A stretch of DNA of 64,000 nucleotides from Chloroflexota bacterium (GTDB lineage Bacteria; Chloroflexota; JAHJIN01), in the NCBI GenBank assembly GCA_018823415.1, contig JAHJIN010000345.1, forward strand, positions 16,928 through 80,927, written 5' to 3'. The notes below the pieces were generated by a model, which had not been told where the DNA came from, searched no databases, and worked only from the letters and a program-made list of their open reading frames with translations. Numbering within the stretch: position 1 is the first letter of the stretch; each line of letters opens with the position of its first letter. Both the position numbers and the translations under genes were made by a program. Shown here piece by piece: positions 52,740-62,392 of this stretch.

Positions 52740-52973
52740 ATGGCCGCTCAGGATCTGGTCGAATACATCGCCCGCGGCCTGGTGGACGAGCCCCAGCGCG
52801 TGCAAGTGAGCGAGATCCGGGGCGCGCACGCCACCGTCATCGAGTTGCGCGTGGCGCGCAACGACATGGGGCGGGTCATCGGCAAAGAGGGCCGGATCGC
52901 CAATGCCATGCGACTGCTGCTCAAGGTGCCGGCGTCCAAGGAGGGCAAACACGTCATCCTCGAGATTGTCTAG
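52740..52973 (+). CDS. khpA: KH-domain RNA-binding protein KhpA
   Basis: 77 aa, a single KH domain with the RNA-binding loop GRVIGKEGRIANAMR. Known members pair with KhpB and bind RNA for cell-division control. Start ATG 52740 (stop TGA of rpsP at 52736-52738). Sits between rpsP and rimM, its usual place. Confidence 0.93.
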   Translation: MAAQDLVEYIARGLVDEPQRVQVSEIRGAHATVIELRVARNDMGRVIGKEGRIANAMRLLLKVPASKEGKHVILEIV

Positions 52974-53484
52974 ACTGCCCCCCTATTTTGTGGTGGGGCG
53001 CGTGGGCGCGCCTCACGGGGTCCGGGGTGAGGTACGGGTGACCATCCTCTCCGAGGATCCCACGCGCTTTGACCGGCTGACGCAGGTATATCTGGCCCCG
53101 GCAATCGAGGCGCCGCCCCGGGCCTGGGAGTTGGTTAGCTGGCGACCGCACAAGGGCCAGGCGTTGCTGTGCCTGGCCGGCGTGACGGATCGCAACGCAG
53201 CCGAAGCCCTGCGTGATCAGTGGTTGTTGGTTCCGCGTGCCCAGGCCCTGCCTCTGGCCCCCGACGAGTTCTATATCTGCGAGCTGGTGGGGCTGGAGGT
53301 CGAGACGACGGCCGGGGAACATCTGGGCCGGGTGATGGACGTGCTGTCGCCGGGAGCGCACGAGGTGCTGGTGATTCACGGGCCGCGCGGCGAGACGATG
53401 GTGCCTTTTGTGGCCGAGTGGGTGCCCGTGGTGGACCTGGAAGCCGGCCGTCTCGTCATCGAACTACTGGAAGGCTTGCTCTAG
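52966..53484 (+). CDS. rimM: Ribosome maturation factor RimM
   Basis: 172 aa. N-terminal VVGRVGAPHGVRGEVRV and a PRC-barrel half (EFYICELVGLEVETTAGEHLGRVMDVL, then ETMVPFV). Helps S19 and 16S head assembly. Start TTG 52966 overlaps the khpA stop by 8 nt; the frame is open further up but has no better start. No trmD follows. Confidence 0.9.
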   Translation: MSRLPPYFVVGRVGAPHGVRGEVRVTILSEDPTRFDRLTQVYLAPAIEAPPRAWELVSWRPHKGQALLCLAGVTDRNAAEALRDQWLLVPRAQALPLAPDEFYICELVGLEVETTAGEHLGRVMDVLSPGAHEVLVIHGPRGETMVPFVAEWVPVVDLEAGRLVIELLEGLL

Positions 53485-53498
53485 TCGACAGTGGCCGG

Positions 53499-54308
53499 TT
53501 AGCGGCTCAGTCGGGCCAGCAGCCAGGCCAACGGTAGCAACAGGAGCATGGTCAGCAGCACCAGCGCGATGGTGTAAAGCAGCACATCGTTCAGCCCCAT
53601 GAGCAGGTCGGCCACCCAGATCAGGGCCGCGGCAATCAGGGGCAGTGCGGTCCAGTCGATGCGCAGGACCAGGCTCAGCAGGTAGCAGCCGCCCAAGGTG
53701 CCCACCACGAGCAGCACGCCGCCCGGCAGAGTCGCCAGGTCGGTGGCGCTGGGCGCCACCTGGAGTCCGATAGAGAAAACCAGGTATAGAAATACCCAGG
53801 TCTGCCAGCGGGTATAATCGGCCTGGGTGAGCAGGTGCCACACCGTTTGCCCGAGGCGTTCCAGCAGCGGTGCCAGCCCCGACAGGCCCGCTGGCTCGGC
53901 AAACCAGTCCGCCAGGAAAAACTCGGGGAACAAGAGGCGTGTCAACAGCAACAGGGCTAGGCTGCCGCCCCAAAAAGGGGCCAGCCCGATCAATGTGCTG
54001 CGCAGCGGGTCGGTGCGTTGATGACGGATCCAGCCGGGGGGCCGGTTGGGATCCAACGAGAACGGCTGGAACTCGATCACGCGGACCATCAAGAGCCAAC
54101 AAGCCACCAGGTGGCTGATCTCGTGGATCACGGTGCCGGGGAACAGGGCCAGGTGATACCAGATGGTGCGCCGGCGGTCGCCCCAAAAGACCCAACTGAG
54201 CGGCACGACCACGCCGCGCCAGATGATGCCGTTTAGGACGTATAGCATCATCAAGGACAACAGCACCAGCGTTAGAGCCGTGAGCAGGCTGCCAAGTTCG
54301 AGACTCAT
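53499..54308 (-). CDS. Multi-pass membrane protein with HEXXH motif
   Basis: 269 aa, about six helices. HEISH at residues 62-66, in a PGTVIHEISHLVACWLL context, is a zinc-metalloprotease-like motif at the start of the second helix region, as in M50-type site-2 proteases, but no clear NxxPxxxLDG partner is visible. Convergent with rimM; the stop lies 14 nt from the rimM stop. Activity is a guess. Confidence 0.62.
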   Translation of the reverse strand: MSLELGSLLTALTLVLLSLMMLYVLNGIIWRGVVVPLSWVFWGDRRRTIWYHLALFPGTVIHEISHLVACWLLMVRVIEFQPFSLDPNRPPGWIRHQRTDPLRSTLIGLAPFWGGSLALLLLTRLLFPEFFLADWFAEPAGLSGLAPLLERLGQTVWHLLTQADYTRWQTWVFLYLVFSIGLQVAPSATDLATLPGGVLLVVGTLGGCYLLSLVLRIDWTALPLIAAALIWVADLLMGLNDVLLYTIALVLLTMLLLLPLAWLLARLSR

Positions 54309-54449
54309 GGTGTTTCTCAGAGGACGTGTTTGTGGTGATGTTTACGGCGCGGCTTGTCGTCGCGCCGGGGGCATTGTAATGCAAAAGAGGCCGGCTGGCA
54401 AGCCGTGATCGCGAGACCTGGATAGCAGTTCCTTGGCAGGGGGGGAGCA

Positions 54450-54881
54450 GTGGGCGAAACAGCGGGGCCTGACAATAACAGGCCAGCGATGGAGACCGAG
54501 CCAAAAACCTGGCGCGTGCTGGTCATTGATGATCAGCAGGTGGTGCGCCGGTATTTGCAGATGATGCTCCAGCGCGCCGGATATGACGTGCTCCTGGCCT
54601 CCGACGGCCAAAAGGGTATCCAGGTATTGGAAGACCAAGGGGTGGATCTGGTGTTGACCGATCTCAAGATGCCCATCCTGGATGGATATGACGTGCTGCG
54701 GTACGTGCAGCAGTCGAGCCGGCCGGTGCCGGTGATACTCATGACGGCCTATGGCTCGCCAGGGGTAGAGGCTGAGGCCCGTCGTCTGGGGGCCTGGGCT
54801 TATCTGTCTAAACCGTTCGAGTTCGAGGTGCTGGATCGGGTGCTCAAGCAAGCTGTCGGCCTTGCGGTTCAGGCGCGTTGA
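54450..54881 (+). CDS. Stand-alone response regulator receiver protein
   Basis: 143 aa. Receiver domain only: DDQQ acid pair, phospho-acceptor Asp in LVLTDLKMP, Thr/Lys in LMTAYG and SKPFEFEVL. No output domain, so it may act in a phosphorelay or bind a partner. Start GTG 54450 with GGGGGAG just upstream; ATG 54489 has no site. 141 bp of non-coding sequence (54309-54449), with no recognisable feature, precede it. Confidence 0.86.
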   Translation: MGETAGPDNNRPAMETEPKTWRVLVIDDQQVVRRYLQMMLQRAGYDVLLASDGQKGIQVLEDQGVDLVLTDLKMPILDGYDVLRYVQQSSRPVPVILMTAYGSPGVEAEARRLGAWAYLSKPFEFEVLDRVLKQAVGLAVQAR

Positions 54882-54900
54882 TGGCGCGGGGAGGTGAAAC

Positions 54901-55401
54901 GTGGCCCAGCCCAGTCAGGTGGTGGTCAAGCGTGCTCGCCGGCAGGATTTAGCCGAGATTCTTGAATTCCTGAGCGCGACGCGGCCGGCCCAACCGGTGA
55001 CGGAAGAGGAATTGCTGGAGCAATTGCTCACCTGGGGGGTGTTTCTGGTGCGCACCGCGCAGTTGCGCGGCATTGTGCGCTGGCAGGCCGCCAATCTGGT
55101 GGGCGTGATGCGCGGCTTTTGGGTGTGGCCGCGTCAGCAGCAGCGCTACACCGGCGGGGCGCTCCTGGCGGCGGTAGAGCAAGCGGCCTATGACCTGTTC
55201 TGCGAGGGACTGGTGATCCTGGTCGAGCCGGACACGCCGGCCTCGACCCTGGGCCTGTTTGCCGCCCACGGCTACGAACCGCAAAGCGCCGATGACCTCA
55301 ACCGCTATTGGCGCGATGCCGTGCGCGAGGTACTGACCCCCACGGACCAACTCTGGATCAAGCGCATCCGCAAGCGGGTGACGTTTGACGACGTGCGTTA
55401 G
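54901..55401 (+). CDS. GNAT-like protein, weak match
   Basis: 166 aa. The region ARRQDLAEILEFLSATRP at the start and GFWVWPRQQQRYTGGALLAAVEQAA, GLVILVEPDTPASTLGLFAAHGYEP resemble a GNAT acetyltransferase fold (motif A loop and the C-terminal LGLFAAHGYE). No clear Gly-x-Gly-x-Gly acetyl-CoA loop is seen. Start GTG 54901 with GGGAGG upstream, 19 nt after the receiver gene, so likely in one operon. Role unknown. Confidence 0.6.
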   Translation: MAQPSQVVVKRARRQDLAEILEFLSATRPAQPVTEEELLEQLLTWGVFLVRTAQLRGIVRWQAANLVGVMRGFWVWPRQQQRYTGGALLAAVEQAAYDLFCEGLVILVEPDTPASTLGLFAAHGYEPQSADDLNRYWRDAVREVLTPTDQLWIKRIRKRVTFDDVR

Positions 55402-55440
55402 CCACGCGTGCGCTAGTCACGCGTACGCTAGTCACGATGG
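55396..55440. repeat. Three 15-bp tandem repeats at the end of the GNAT-like gene
   Basis: Units CGTTAGCCACGCGTG, CGCTAGTCACGCGTA, CGCTAGTCACGATGG. The stop codon TAG of the gene is inside the first unit. Confidence 0.7.
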
Positions 55441-55452
55441 TGCAAACACACC

Positions 55453-55490
55453 AACCGGCCCTCGAACGAGTTTCGAGGGCCGGTTTTCTT
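55453..55490 (+). terminator. Terminator between the GNAT-like gene and cysS
   Basis: Perfect stem ACCGGCCCTCGAAA-type (12 bp, CCGGCCCTCGAA/TTTCGAGGGCCGG) with a 4-nt loop, then TTTTCTT. It can work for the plus-strand genes and lies close to the cysS stop. Confidence 0.8.
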
Positions 55491-55522
55491 GTCTGGAATT
55501 ATGCCGGTTCCCAGGCCGCCAA

Positions 55523-56974
55523 CTACCGATCCGCTTGCCAGGTGGTGCCGTCGGGTCCGTCACGCAGGGTAATGCCCAGTTCGGTCAGTTGGTCGCGGAG
55601 GCCATCGGCCAGCGCCCACTGCTTGGCCGCGCGGAGGTCTTGGCGGGTGCGCACCAGCAGGTCGATGAGGGGTTCCTCCAGGCCCAGGCTACGCTCCTGG
55701 TCCAGCGTCTCGGGGATGATGCCCAGAATATCGGCGCCCAGTTCGCGATAGAGCGCGTCCACGGCCTCTAGCGTGGCCCGGCTGGCCGGGTCCGCGCCGT
55801 GTAGCAGGGTGTTGCTCTCGCGCGCCATGTTGAACAGCACACCGATGGCGCCGCCGGTGTCAAAGTCGTTGTCCATGCTCGCCAGGAACTGGGCCTTGTA
55901 ATCGGCCAGGCTATCCAGGACCGCCGGGTCGGCCGGCGCGTCGGCATCGGGCGCCCGTGGGATGGCCCGGCGCACGGCTGCCACCGCGTCCAGCAGGCGT
56001 TGCAGGCCCTTGTCAGCGGCGGTGAGCGAGTCGTCCGTATAGTTGACGGTGGCGCGATAGTGGCTTGTCAGGATGAAAAAGCGCAGCGCCTCGGGCCGGT
56101 AGCGCGCCAGGGCATCTTTGATGGTGACGAAATTGCCCAGCGACTTACTCATCTTGACCCCTTCTACGTTGAGGGTGCCCCACAGGATCCAGTAGCGGGC
56201 AAAGGGCACGCCGTTGGCCGCCTCGCTCTGGACCTTTTCGTCCTCATTGTGGGGAAAGATGTTCTCGATACCGCCGCCGTGGATGTCGATGGTTTCGCCC
56301 AGATAGCGTTTGGCCATGGCCGAGCATTCCACGTGCCAGCCGGGATAGCCCCAGCCCCACGGGCTGGGCCAGCGCAAGATGTGCTCGGGCTCGGCGCGTT
56401 TCCACAGGGCAAAGTCCACCGGGCTGCGCTTTTCGTCGCGCACCTGCACCCGCGCGCCTTCCAACAGGTCGTCTACCTTGCGACCAGATAGCTCGCCATA
56501 GGCCGGCCAGGACGCCACGTCAAAGTACACCGAGCCATCCACCTCGTAGGCGTGACCCTGGGCCAGCAGCGCCTTGACGATCTCGATCTGCTCCGGGATG
56601 TGGCCGCTGGCCCGGGGCGAAATGCTGGGCCGGCCCACGCCCAGCCCGTCCATGTCGTCAAAGTACGAGCGCGTATAGGTTTCGACCAGCTCCATCGGCT
56701 CGACCCGCTCGCGCTGCGCCCCCTTGAGGATGCGGTCCTCGCCGCTGTCCAGGATGTGGCCCACGTCGGTGATGTTTTGCACGTACATCACCCGGTAGCC
56801 CAGATAGCGCAAATAGCGTACGATCACGTCATAGCTCACATAGCCCAGGGCGTGCCCCAGGTGGGCGTGATCATAGACGGTGGGGCCGCAGACGTATAGG
56901 CTCACCAGTCCGGGGTGCTGCGGGACAAATTCCTCTTTGCGGCGGGTCAGATAATTATAGACCTGTAGTGTCAT
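55523..56974 (-). CDS. cysS: Cysteinyl-tRNA synthetase
   Basis: 483 aa. HIGH motif as AHLGH near residue 40, KMSKS intact in [13 protein letters not shown], zinc-binding Cys in CGPTVYD and the [11 protein letters not shown] helix. Class I synthetase that charges tRNA-Cys. Start ATG 56974 with AAGGAG 6 nt upstream. Follows the metallophosphoesterase gene by 76 nt. Confidence 0.97.
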   Translation of the reverse strand: MTLQVYNYLTRRKEEFVPQHPGLVSLYVCGPTVYDHAHLGHALGYVSYDVIVRYLRYLGYRVMYVQNITDVGHILDSGEDRILKGAQRERVEPMELVETYTRSYFDDMDGLGVGRPSISPRASGHIPEQIEIVKALLAQGHAYEVDGSVYFDVASWPAYGELSGRKVDDLLEGARVQVRDEKRSPVDFALWKRAEPEHILRWPSPWGWGYPGWHVECSAMAKRYLGETIDIHGGGIENIFPHNEDEKVQSEAANGVPFARYWILWGTLNVEGVKMSKSLGNFVTIKDALARYRPEALRFFILTSHYRATVNYTDDSLTAADKGLQRLLDAVAAVRRAIPRAPDADAPADPAVLDSLADYKAQFLASMDNDFDTGGAIGVLFNMARESNTLLHGADPASRATLEAVDALYRELGADILGIIPETLDQERSLGLEEPLIDLLVRTRQDLRAAKQWALADGLRDQLTELGITLRDGPDGTTWQADR

Positions 56975-57050
56975 TGCGTTTCTCCTTATAGATTAGAGGC
57001 GAGAAAACAGATGGTTGCCTTGGCCTCGTTCCCATTTCTCATTTCTCGTT

Positions 57051-57791
57051 TTACGACTGTTCCCATTCTTCTGGTTCTTGCAGCCCCTGACGCAAGGCCT
57101 GGGCCAGTTCGGGCGGCAGACCGCGTTGCGCCAGGGCGCGCGTGACGGCTTCGATGTCATAGGCCACGCGCTTGATGAGGGCCTGGGTCTTGCCGGTAAC
57201 CGGGTCAATGTCCAGCAAGGCGTACGCGGCCCGGGGATCGCCATCGCGCGGCTGGCCCACGCTGCCGGCATTCACAAAAGTGACGGCGTTGACCACACGA
57301 TAGCAGGGCACGTGGGTGTGGCCCGAGATCACGAGATTGGCCTTGGTCTGGTAGGTGATTTCGCGCATGATGTCTTCGGGTGTTTGGATGCCCAGGCCCT
57401 CTTGCAGGTCGCGAGGGCTGCCATGTACGATCATCAGGCGGCACGGGCCGATCTCCAGTCTGACCTGGGGCAAGAGCCGGCGCAGCCAGGTCCGCGATAC
57501 GGGGCTGAGGTGGGCCCGGGTCCACATGAAGGTCAGATCGCTCACCGCCGGCGGCAGCCAGGGCGTGGGCGGCGCGGGCCGGCCAAAGGCCGCGGCATCG
57601 TCGTGGTCGCCGATGGCGCATTTCACGTCGTGCTCGCGCAAGAGGGCGATGACCTCGTTGGGAAACGGGCCATAGCCCACCAGGTCGCCGGCGCATAGCA
57701 TCCGGTCAGCCCGTTCGGCCCAGGCATCGTCCAGCACGGCTTGCAGGGCATGCAGGTTGCCATGAATGTCGGTCAGGATCGCCACTCGCAT
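57051..57791 (-). CDS. Metallophosphoesterase (calcineurin-like, YfcE type)
   Basis: 246 aa. Metal motifs DIHGN (D-x-H-GN), GDLVGYGP, IGDHDD in place of the usual GNHD, HGSPR and SGHTHVP. Two-metal phosphoesterase with unknown substrate. Start ATG 57791; 2 nt after the end of relA/spoT. Confidence 0.9.
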   Translation of the reverse strand: MRVAILTDIHGNLHALQAVLDDAWAERADRMLCAGDLVGYGPFPNEVIALLREHDVKCAIGDHDDAAAFGRPAPPTPWLPPAVSDLTFMWTRAHLSPVSRTWLRRLLPQVRLEIGPCRLMIVHGSPRDLQEGLGIQTPEDIMREITYQTKANLVISGHTHVPCYRVVNAVTFVNAGSVGQPRDGDPRAAYALLDIDPVTGKTQALIKRVAYDIEAVTRALAQRGLPPELAQALRQGLQEPEEWEQS

Positions 57792-57793
57792 TG

Positions 57794-60268
57794 CTATACC
57801 TCTGGATTGAGCACCGACCCGGCCAGGGCAGCACGTTTCGGGCGCGACTCGGGTCGGGTGGCGCCGGCCGATTGGCGACTCGGGCGCCCCCCGGGCGCGG
57901 TGGCCTGGCCGGTATCGCGCCAGACGTCCATGACCCCACGCTGCTTGGAAATGCGTTCGGTGAGCCGGCTCAGTTGTTTGATGTCCGATACCTCCATAAT
58001 GATCGCCAGGGTAGCCAGGCCGGCCTCGGGGTCTTTGAGGGTGTGGATGTCGGTCATGCTCACGCGCTCGCTGGCCACGATCATCGAGATGTCGCGCAGC
58101 AGGCCGTGCCGGTTCACCGCGCGCACGCGAATCGCCACCGGAAAGAGACGCTCGGCCGCCACGCCCCAGTCTACTTCGAGCAGGCGTTCGCGGTCTTGGG
58201 TGCGCAGAACGTTGGAGCAGTCTCGCCGGTGGATCGTGATCACGCGGTGCTTGGTGACATAGCCTACCACGTCATTGCCGGGCAGCGGGTTGCAGCATTG
58301 GCCCAGGCGCACACTCAACCCCGATACTCCCTCCACGCGAACGCCCTCTACCGTGGGTTTAGGCGGGGGCGGCAATAACACAGCAAAGGGGTCTTCGGCG
58401 CGGGGCAAGAACTTGATGGCCAGGTCTTGCACCGCAATGTTGCCGTGATTGATGGCAATGTACAGGTCGTCCAGGTTGTCATAGCGCCGAAAGAACGCAA
58501 CCAGTTCGTCGATTTGTTCCTGGCAAAAGCCCAGCCGCTCCAGGGTTTGGGTCTGGCGCTGACGCACCAGGGGATCGTCTGGGTCTGGGTGGTGGCTTTC
58601 TTCATAGCCCAGGGCCCGGGTCACCTGCGCAAAGTTGGCGACTAGGCTCAAACGCCGCAGTTCTCGATCCAGCAGATCGCGGCCTTGGGTGATGCTGGCT
58701 GGCCGTTCCTGCCGGCGGAACCAGGCCCGGATCTTTTGGCGCGCGTGGGCGGTGCGAATATAGCCCAGGTTGGGATTGAGCCAGTCGCGGCTGGGACCGC
58801 CGCTCTTGCTGATGATGATCTCGACGCGGTCGCCGGTGGTGAGCCGGTGGTTCAGTGTCACCATGTTGCCGTTGACCCGGGCGCCCCGGCAATGATGCCC
58901 CACCTCGGTGTGAACGTGGTACGCAAAATCGATGGGCGTGGACCCGGTGGGCATTTCCTTGACGTCGCCTTTGGGCGTGAACACGTGAATGGTGTCCTGG
59001 AAGAAATCGCTCTTGATGGAATCCACAAACTCTTGGGCGTCATCCATATCTTGGCGCGATTCGAGGATGGCCTGAAATGAAGCGAGTTGCTCCAGGGTAC
59101 TGTGGTCGCGCTCCAGGCGCCGGTCGATGTTGTCGGAATCGGCGTCCTGGCGGGTCTTGTAACGCCAATGCGCAGCCATGCCCCGTTCGGCTTCTCGGTG
59201 CATCTCGGGTGTGCGAATCTGGATCTCGAGCGATTTGCCATCGAAGGCAATGACCGAGGTGTGCAGTGATTGGTAGCCGTTTTCCTTGGGCATGGCGATA
59301 TAGTCGTCAAACTCGCCGGGGATGGGCTGCCAGAGGCTATGCACCACGCCCAGGACGGTGTAGCAATCGCGCACGGTGGGCACGATGACCCGCAGGGCCA
59401 CCAGGTCATAGATGTGCTCGACGTCACGTCCTTTGCGCTGCATCTTGCGGTAGGTGCTGTAAATGTGCTTGGCGCGTCCCGAAAATTCGGCTTGGATGTC
59501 TTGCTCGTGGAGGGCTTTTCCCAGTTCCAGAGTAGCGCGCCGGATATAGTCTTCGCGCACGTGGCGTCGCAGGTCATGCGAGCTGGCGATGCGTGAATAC
59601 TCGTCGGGGTCTAGGAAATAAAAGGCCATGTCCTCTAGCTGCCATTTGAACTCCCACATGCCGATGCGGTGGGCCAATGGCGCATAGATCTCGAGCGTTT
59701 CCTGGGCGATGCGTTTCTGCTTGTGTTCGGGCAAGTAACCCAGGGTGTGCAGGTTGTGCAGCCGGTCGGCCAGCTTGATGAATATGACGCGTGGGTCGCG
59801 GGTGGCCGATAGGAGCAGTTTGCGTAGGGTCTCGGCGCGCAGGTCGCGCTCTTCGGGCAGGCGTGGGATGACAAAGTCGCGCTGACCGGTAGCGCGTTCT
59901 ACCGTATCGGCTGCCGGGGGCGTGTTCGCATCTTCGCCCTGGCCCCAGCGGTATTTGCCCAGCTTGGTGACCCCGTCGACCAGGTAGGCAATCTCGGGAC
60001 CAAAATTATCCTCGACCTCTTGCATGGATACCGCGGTGTCTTCAGGCACATCGTGGAGCAGGCCGGCGGCGATGGTTTGGGCATCCAGTTCGAGATTGGC
60101 CAGCTCGATGGCTGTGACCAGTGGGTGTTCGATGTAGCGGTCGCCGGACTTGCGCAGGTCGGACCCGTGGGCGCGTTCTGCAAAGTCATAGGCCCGGCGC
60201 ACCAGGGCCTGGTCGGCATCCGACAAAAAGTCTTCGCAGATGACTAGGAGGTCCTGGATGGTGGTCAT
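57794..60268 (-). CDS. RelA/SpoT-type (p)ppGpp synthetase/hydrolase
   Basis: 824 aa, full-length Rsh. HD domain with HDVPEDT (hydrolase active), synthetase domain with DRLHNLHTL, EFDDYIAMPKENGYQSLHT, a TGS domain (TIHVFTPKGDVKEMPTGSTPIDFAYHVH), and a C-terminal ACT domain. Both activities look intact, so it is likely the single bifunctional Rsh. Start ATG 60268; strong promoter 80 bp upstream with a nested hairpin in the leader. Confidence 0.95.
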   Translation of the reverse strand: MTTIQDLLVICEDFLSDADQALVRRAYDFAERAHGSDLRKSGDRYIEHPLVTAIELANLELDAQTIAAGLLHDVPEDTAVSMQEVEDNFGPEIAYLVDGVTKLGKYRWGQGEDANTPPAADTVERATGQRDFVIPRLPEERDLRAETLRKLLLSATRDPRVIFIKLADRLHNLHTLGYLPEHKQKRIAQETLEIYAPLAHRIGMWEFKWQLEDMAFYFLDPDEYSRIASSHDLRRHVREDYIRRATLELGKALHEQDIQAEFSGRAKHIYSTYRKMQRKGRDVEHIYDLVALRVIVPTVRDCYTVLGVVHSLWQPIPGEFDDYIAMPKENGYQSLHTSVIAFDGKSLEIQIRTPEMHREAERGMAAHWRYKTRQDADSDNIDRRLERDHSTLEQLASFQAILESRQDMDDAQEFVDSIKSDFFQDTIHVFTPKGDVKEMPTGSTPIDFAYHVHTEVGHHCRGARVNGNMVTLNHRLTTGDRVEIIISKSGGPSRDWLNPNLGYIRTAHARQKIRAWFRRQERPASITQGRDLLDRELRRLSLVANFAQVTRALGYEESHHPDPDDPLVRQRQTQTLERLGFCQEQIDELVAFFRRYDNLDDLYIAINHGNIAVQDLAIKFLPRAEDPFAVLLPPPPKPTVEGVRVEGVSGLSVRLGQCCNPLPGNDVVGYVTKHRVITIHRRDCSNVLRTQDRERLLEVDWGVAAERLFPVAIRVRAVNRHGLLRDISMIVASERVSMTDIHTLKDPEAGLATLAIIMEVSDIKQLSRLTERISKQRGVMDVWRDTGQATAPGGRPSRQSAGATRPESRPKRAALAGSVLNPEV

Positions 60269-60284
60269 GACCTTGCCCCCCATG

Positions 60285-60330
60285 TAACACGCGGGCCAGC
60301 TCCCAAATGGGATTTGGGAGGGCCCGCCTT
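60285..60330 (-). other. Nested hairpin in the relA/spoT leader
   Basis: GCGGGCC ... GGCCCGC enclosing CTCCCAAA ... TTTGGGAG, in the leader between promoter and start. Could affect translation or message stability. No terminator T run. Confidence 0.5.
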
Positions 60331-60348
60331 TGCGCCCAACGTGCGCTC

Positions 60349-60377
60349 ATTATAACCCTGGGTTCTTGGGCTGTCAA
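60349..60377 (-). promoter_or_regulatory. Promoter of relA/spoT
   Basis: Perfect TTGACA (60372-60377), 17 bp, perfect TATAAT (60349-60354) on the minus strand. About 80 bp before the gene start. Confidence 0.88.
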
Positions 60378-60404
60378 GGGTTCAAGATTTTGTGCAGGGG
60401 GCGG

Positions 60405-61574
60405 TTACAGAGAAGGTCCCTGAACGGATAGCAAGGCCTCGCGCATGCGTTCTAGAGCGGTCACCAGCGTGGCGCGGGGACAGGCAAAGTTCAATCGCAC
60501 AAAGCCCTCGCCACCCCGGCCAAACACGGGTCCATCGTTCAAGGCCACCCGGGCCTGCTCGAGAAAGAACTCGTGGGGATTGCCGGGGATGCCGGCCTGC
60601 CGGCAGTCCAACCAGGCCAGGTACGTGGCTTCGGGCCGGGCCATGTGGATGCCGGGCAACTGTTCGTTCACGTATTGAACCAGCCAGTCGCAGTTGGCCG
60701 CCAGGTACTGCAAGACCTGGTCTAGCCAGTCTTGGCCGTCGCGATACGCAGCCAGTGCGGCCGTATAGCCCAACACGTTAGGCTGGCCCACCATGCCGTG
60801 CCGGGCAGCTTGAAACTGCTGGCGCAGCTCGGGGTTGGGAATGATAGCCACCGCGCAATCGAGCCCGGCGATGTTGTAGGTTTTGCTGGGGGCCATGAGG
60901 GTGATGGTGCGTTCTGCTATCTCGGACGCCAGGGCTGCGATGGGCCAGTGCTGCGTGCTGGGGAGCAGCAGGTCGCAATGGATCTCGTCAGAGCAGATGA
61001 CCACGTCGTGGCGCAGGCAGATGTCGGCCATGCGCGCCAGTTCGTCGCGGCGAAAGGCGCGGCCCACCGGGTTGTGCGGATTGCACAAGATGAATATGCG
61101 GGTGCGGTCGGTGATGGTCGCCTCAAACCGGTCGAAATCGATCTCGTACTGACCGTCTGGCCGGCGTGTGAGTTCCATCTCGTCGCAGGTCAGGCCATAA
61201 TAGCCCGGCACGTGAAGGATGGGAAAGTAGACCGGGGTTTGCGCCAGCACGCCGTCGCCGGGAGATGTGACGGCCCGGGTCGCCACGTTGAATCCGGGCA
61301 CGACGCCGGGCACAAAAGTGATCGCCTCGGGGTCCACCGTCCAGTCGTACAGGCGCGCCAGCCGGTCTACCATGACCTCGCGCAGCTCGCCGGGAGCCTT
61401 GCCGTAGCCAAATACGCCGTGATCCACCCGCTCGTGCAGGGCGCGGATCACCGGCTCGGGGGCTGGAAAGTCCATGTCGGCCACCCACAGGGGCAGCACA
61501 TCGTCGTCATAGATGCACCATTTGACGCTGTCCGATTCGCGCCGGTTGATGATGTGATCTAGGTCACAGGTCAT
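60405..61574 (-). CDS. PLP-dependent C-S lyase/aminotransferase (MalY/PatB type)
   Basis: 389 aa. Fold type I, PLP lysine in APSKTYNIAGLDCAV, conserved LPLWVADMDFPAPEPV start and NPHNPVGRAF. MalY/PatB members act as cystathionine beta-lyase. Start ATG 61574; stop 28 bp before the relA/spoT promoter, so it is read in front of it. Substrate open. Confidence 0.9.
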   Translation of the reverse strand: MTCDLDHIINRRESDSVKWCIYDDDVLPLWVADMDFPAPEPVIRALHERVDHGVFGYGKAPGELREVMVDRLARLYDWTVDPEAITFVPGVVPGFNVATRAVTSPGDGVLAQTPVYFPILHVPGYYGLTCDEMELTRRPDGQYEIDFDRFEATITDRTRIFILCNPHNPVGRAFRRDELARMADICLRHDVVICSDEIHCDLLLPSTQHWPIAALASEIAERTITLMAPSKTYNIAGLDCAVAIIPNPELRQQFQAARHGMVGQPNVLGYTAALAAYRDGQDWLDQVLQYLAANCDWLVQYVNEQLPGIHMARPEATYLAWLDCRQAGIPGNPHEFFLEQARVALNDGPVFGRGGEGFVRLNFACPRATLVTALERMREALLSVQGPSL

Positions 61575-61655
61575 GGTTGCTCTTCGCCTCGCTTGTTTTG
61601 TAAATTGCCCCGGGCCGGACCGTCGACGGCCGACTATGGCTCGCGCGCCCGTGGG

Positions 61656-62375
61656 TTAGCCATCGACCGTGCCATCTTGGCCGGCCACCAACTGTGCCAG
61701 TTCATGGGGCTTGAGGATGATGATGCGCCCCGCGTTCATGGCGATGAGGCCCTGGCGTTCGAGATCGCGCAGGGCACGGTTGGCGCTCTCGCGGCTGGTG
61801 CTGATGAGGCTGGCCAGATCTTGCTGGGTCAAGCGTCCCTGGATGCGGATGCCCTCGCGGGTGACGATACCGTGCTGGTCGGCCAGGTAGAGCAGGCGTT
61901 TGACGAGCCGGTGCGTCACATCCAGCGTGGCCAGGGATTCGACAGCCTGGGTGGTGTCGCGGAGCCGGGTGCTCAGGAGCACCATCAGGTTCAAGGCCAG
62001 TTGGTGGCTGTGCTGGAGATGGCGGGTGAAATCGTCGTCACGGATCACCAGCAGCGATACATCTTCCATGGCCTCGGCCGTGGCCGAGCGTGGCTGGCGG
62101 TCTACCAGGGCCATTTCGCCAAAAATGTCGCCGGGTCCATAGATCATCATCGAGACTTCCTGGCCGCGTGTGGCGTCGCCGTGGACATAGATGCGTACCC
62201 GGCCGGCCTGGACGATATAGACGGTACGGCCGGGGTCGCCCTGGCAAAAGATGGCCTGGCCGGCGGCAAAGCGCTGCTGCTGGGTGTCGCCAGCCAGACG
62301 GACCAGTTCGGCTTCGCTCAACCCGCTAAACAGCGGCACGTTCTGCAAGAACCGCTGGCGTTGGTGTGTGGACAT
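61656..62375 (-). CDS. Crp/Fnr-family transcriptional regulator
   Basis: 239 aa. Cyclic-nucleotide-binding-like domain (GDIFGEMALVDRQPRSATAEA) and a Crp-type winged helix with RLTQQDLASLISTSRESANRALRDLE recognition helix. No Cys cluster like Fnr. The GEMALVDRQPRSA pocket fits Crp. Start ATG 62375 with GGGGAG 6-7 nt upstream; the ATG at 62381 touches the ribosome site. Confidence 0.93.
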   Translation of the reverse strand: MSTHQRQRFLQNVPLFSGLSEAELVRLAGDTQQQRFAAGQAIFCQGDPGRTVYIVQAGRVRIYVHGDATRGQEVSMMIYGPGDIFGEMALVDRQPRSATAEAMEDVSLLVIRDDDFTRHLQHSHQLALNLMVLLSTRLRDTTQAVESLATLDVTHRLVKRLLYLADQHGIVTREGIRIQGRLTQQDLASLISTSRESANRALRDLERQGLIAMNAGRIIILKPHELAQLVAGQDGTVDG

Positions 62376-62392
62376 GACCATCTCCCCTCAAG

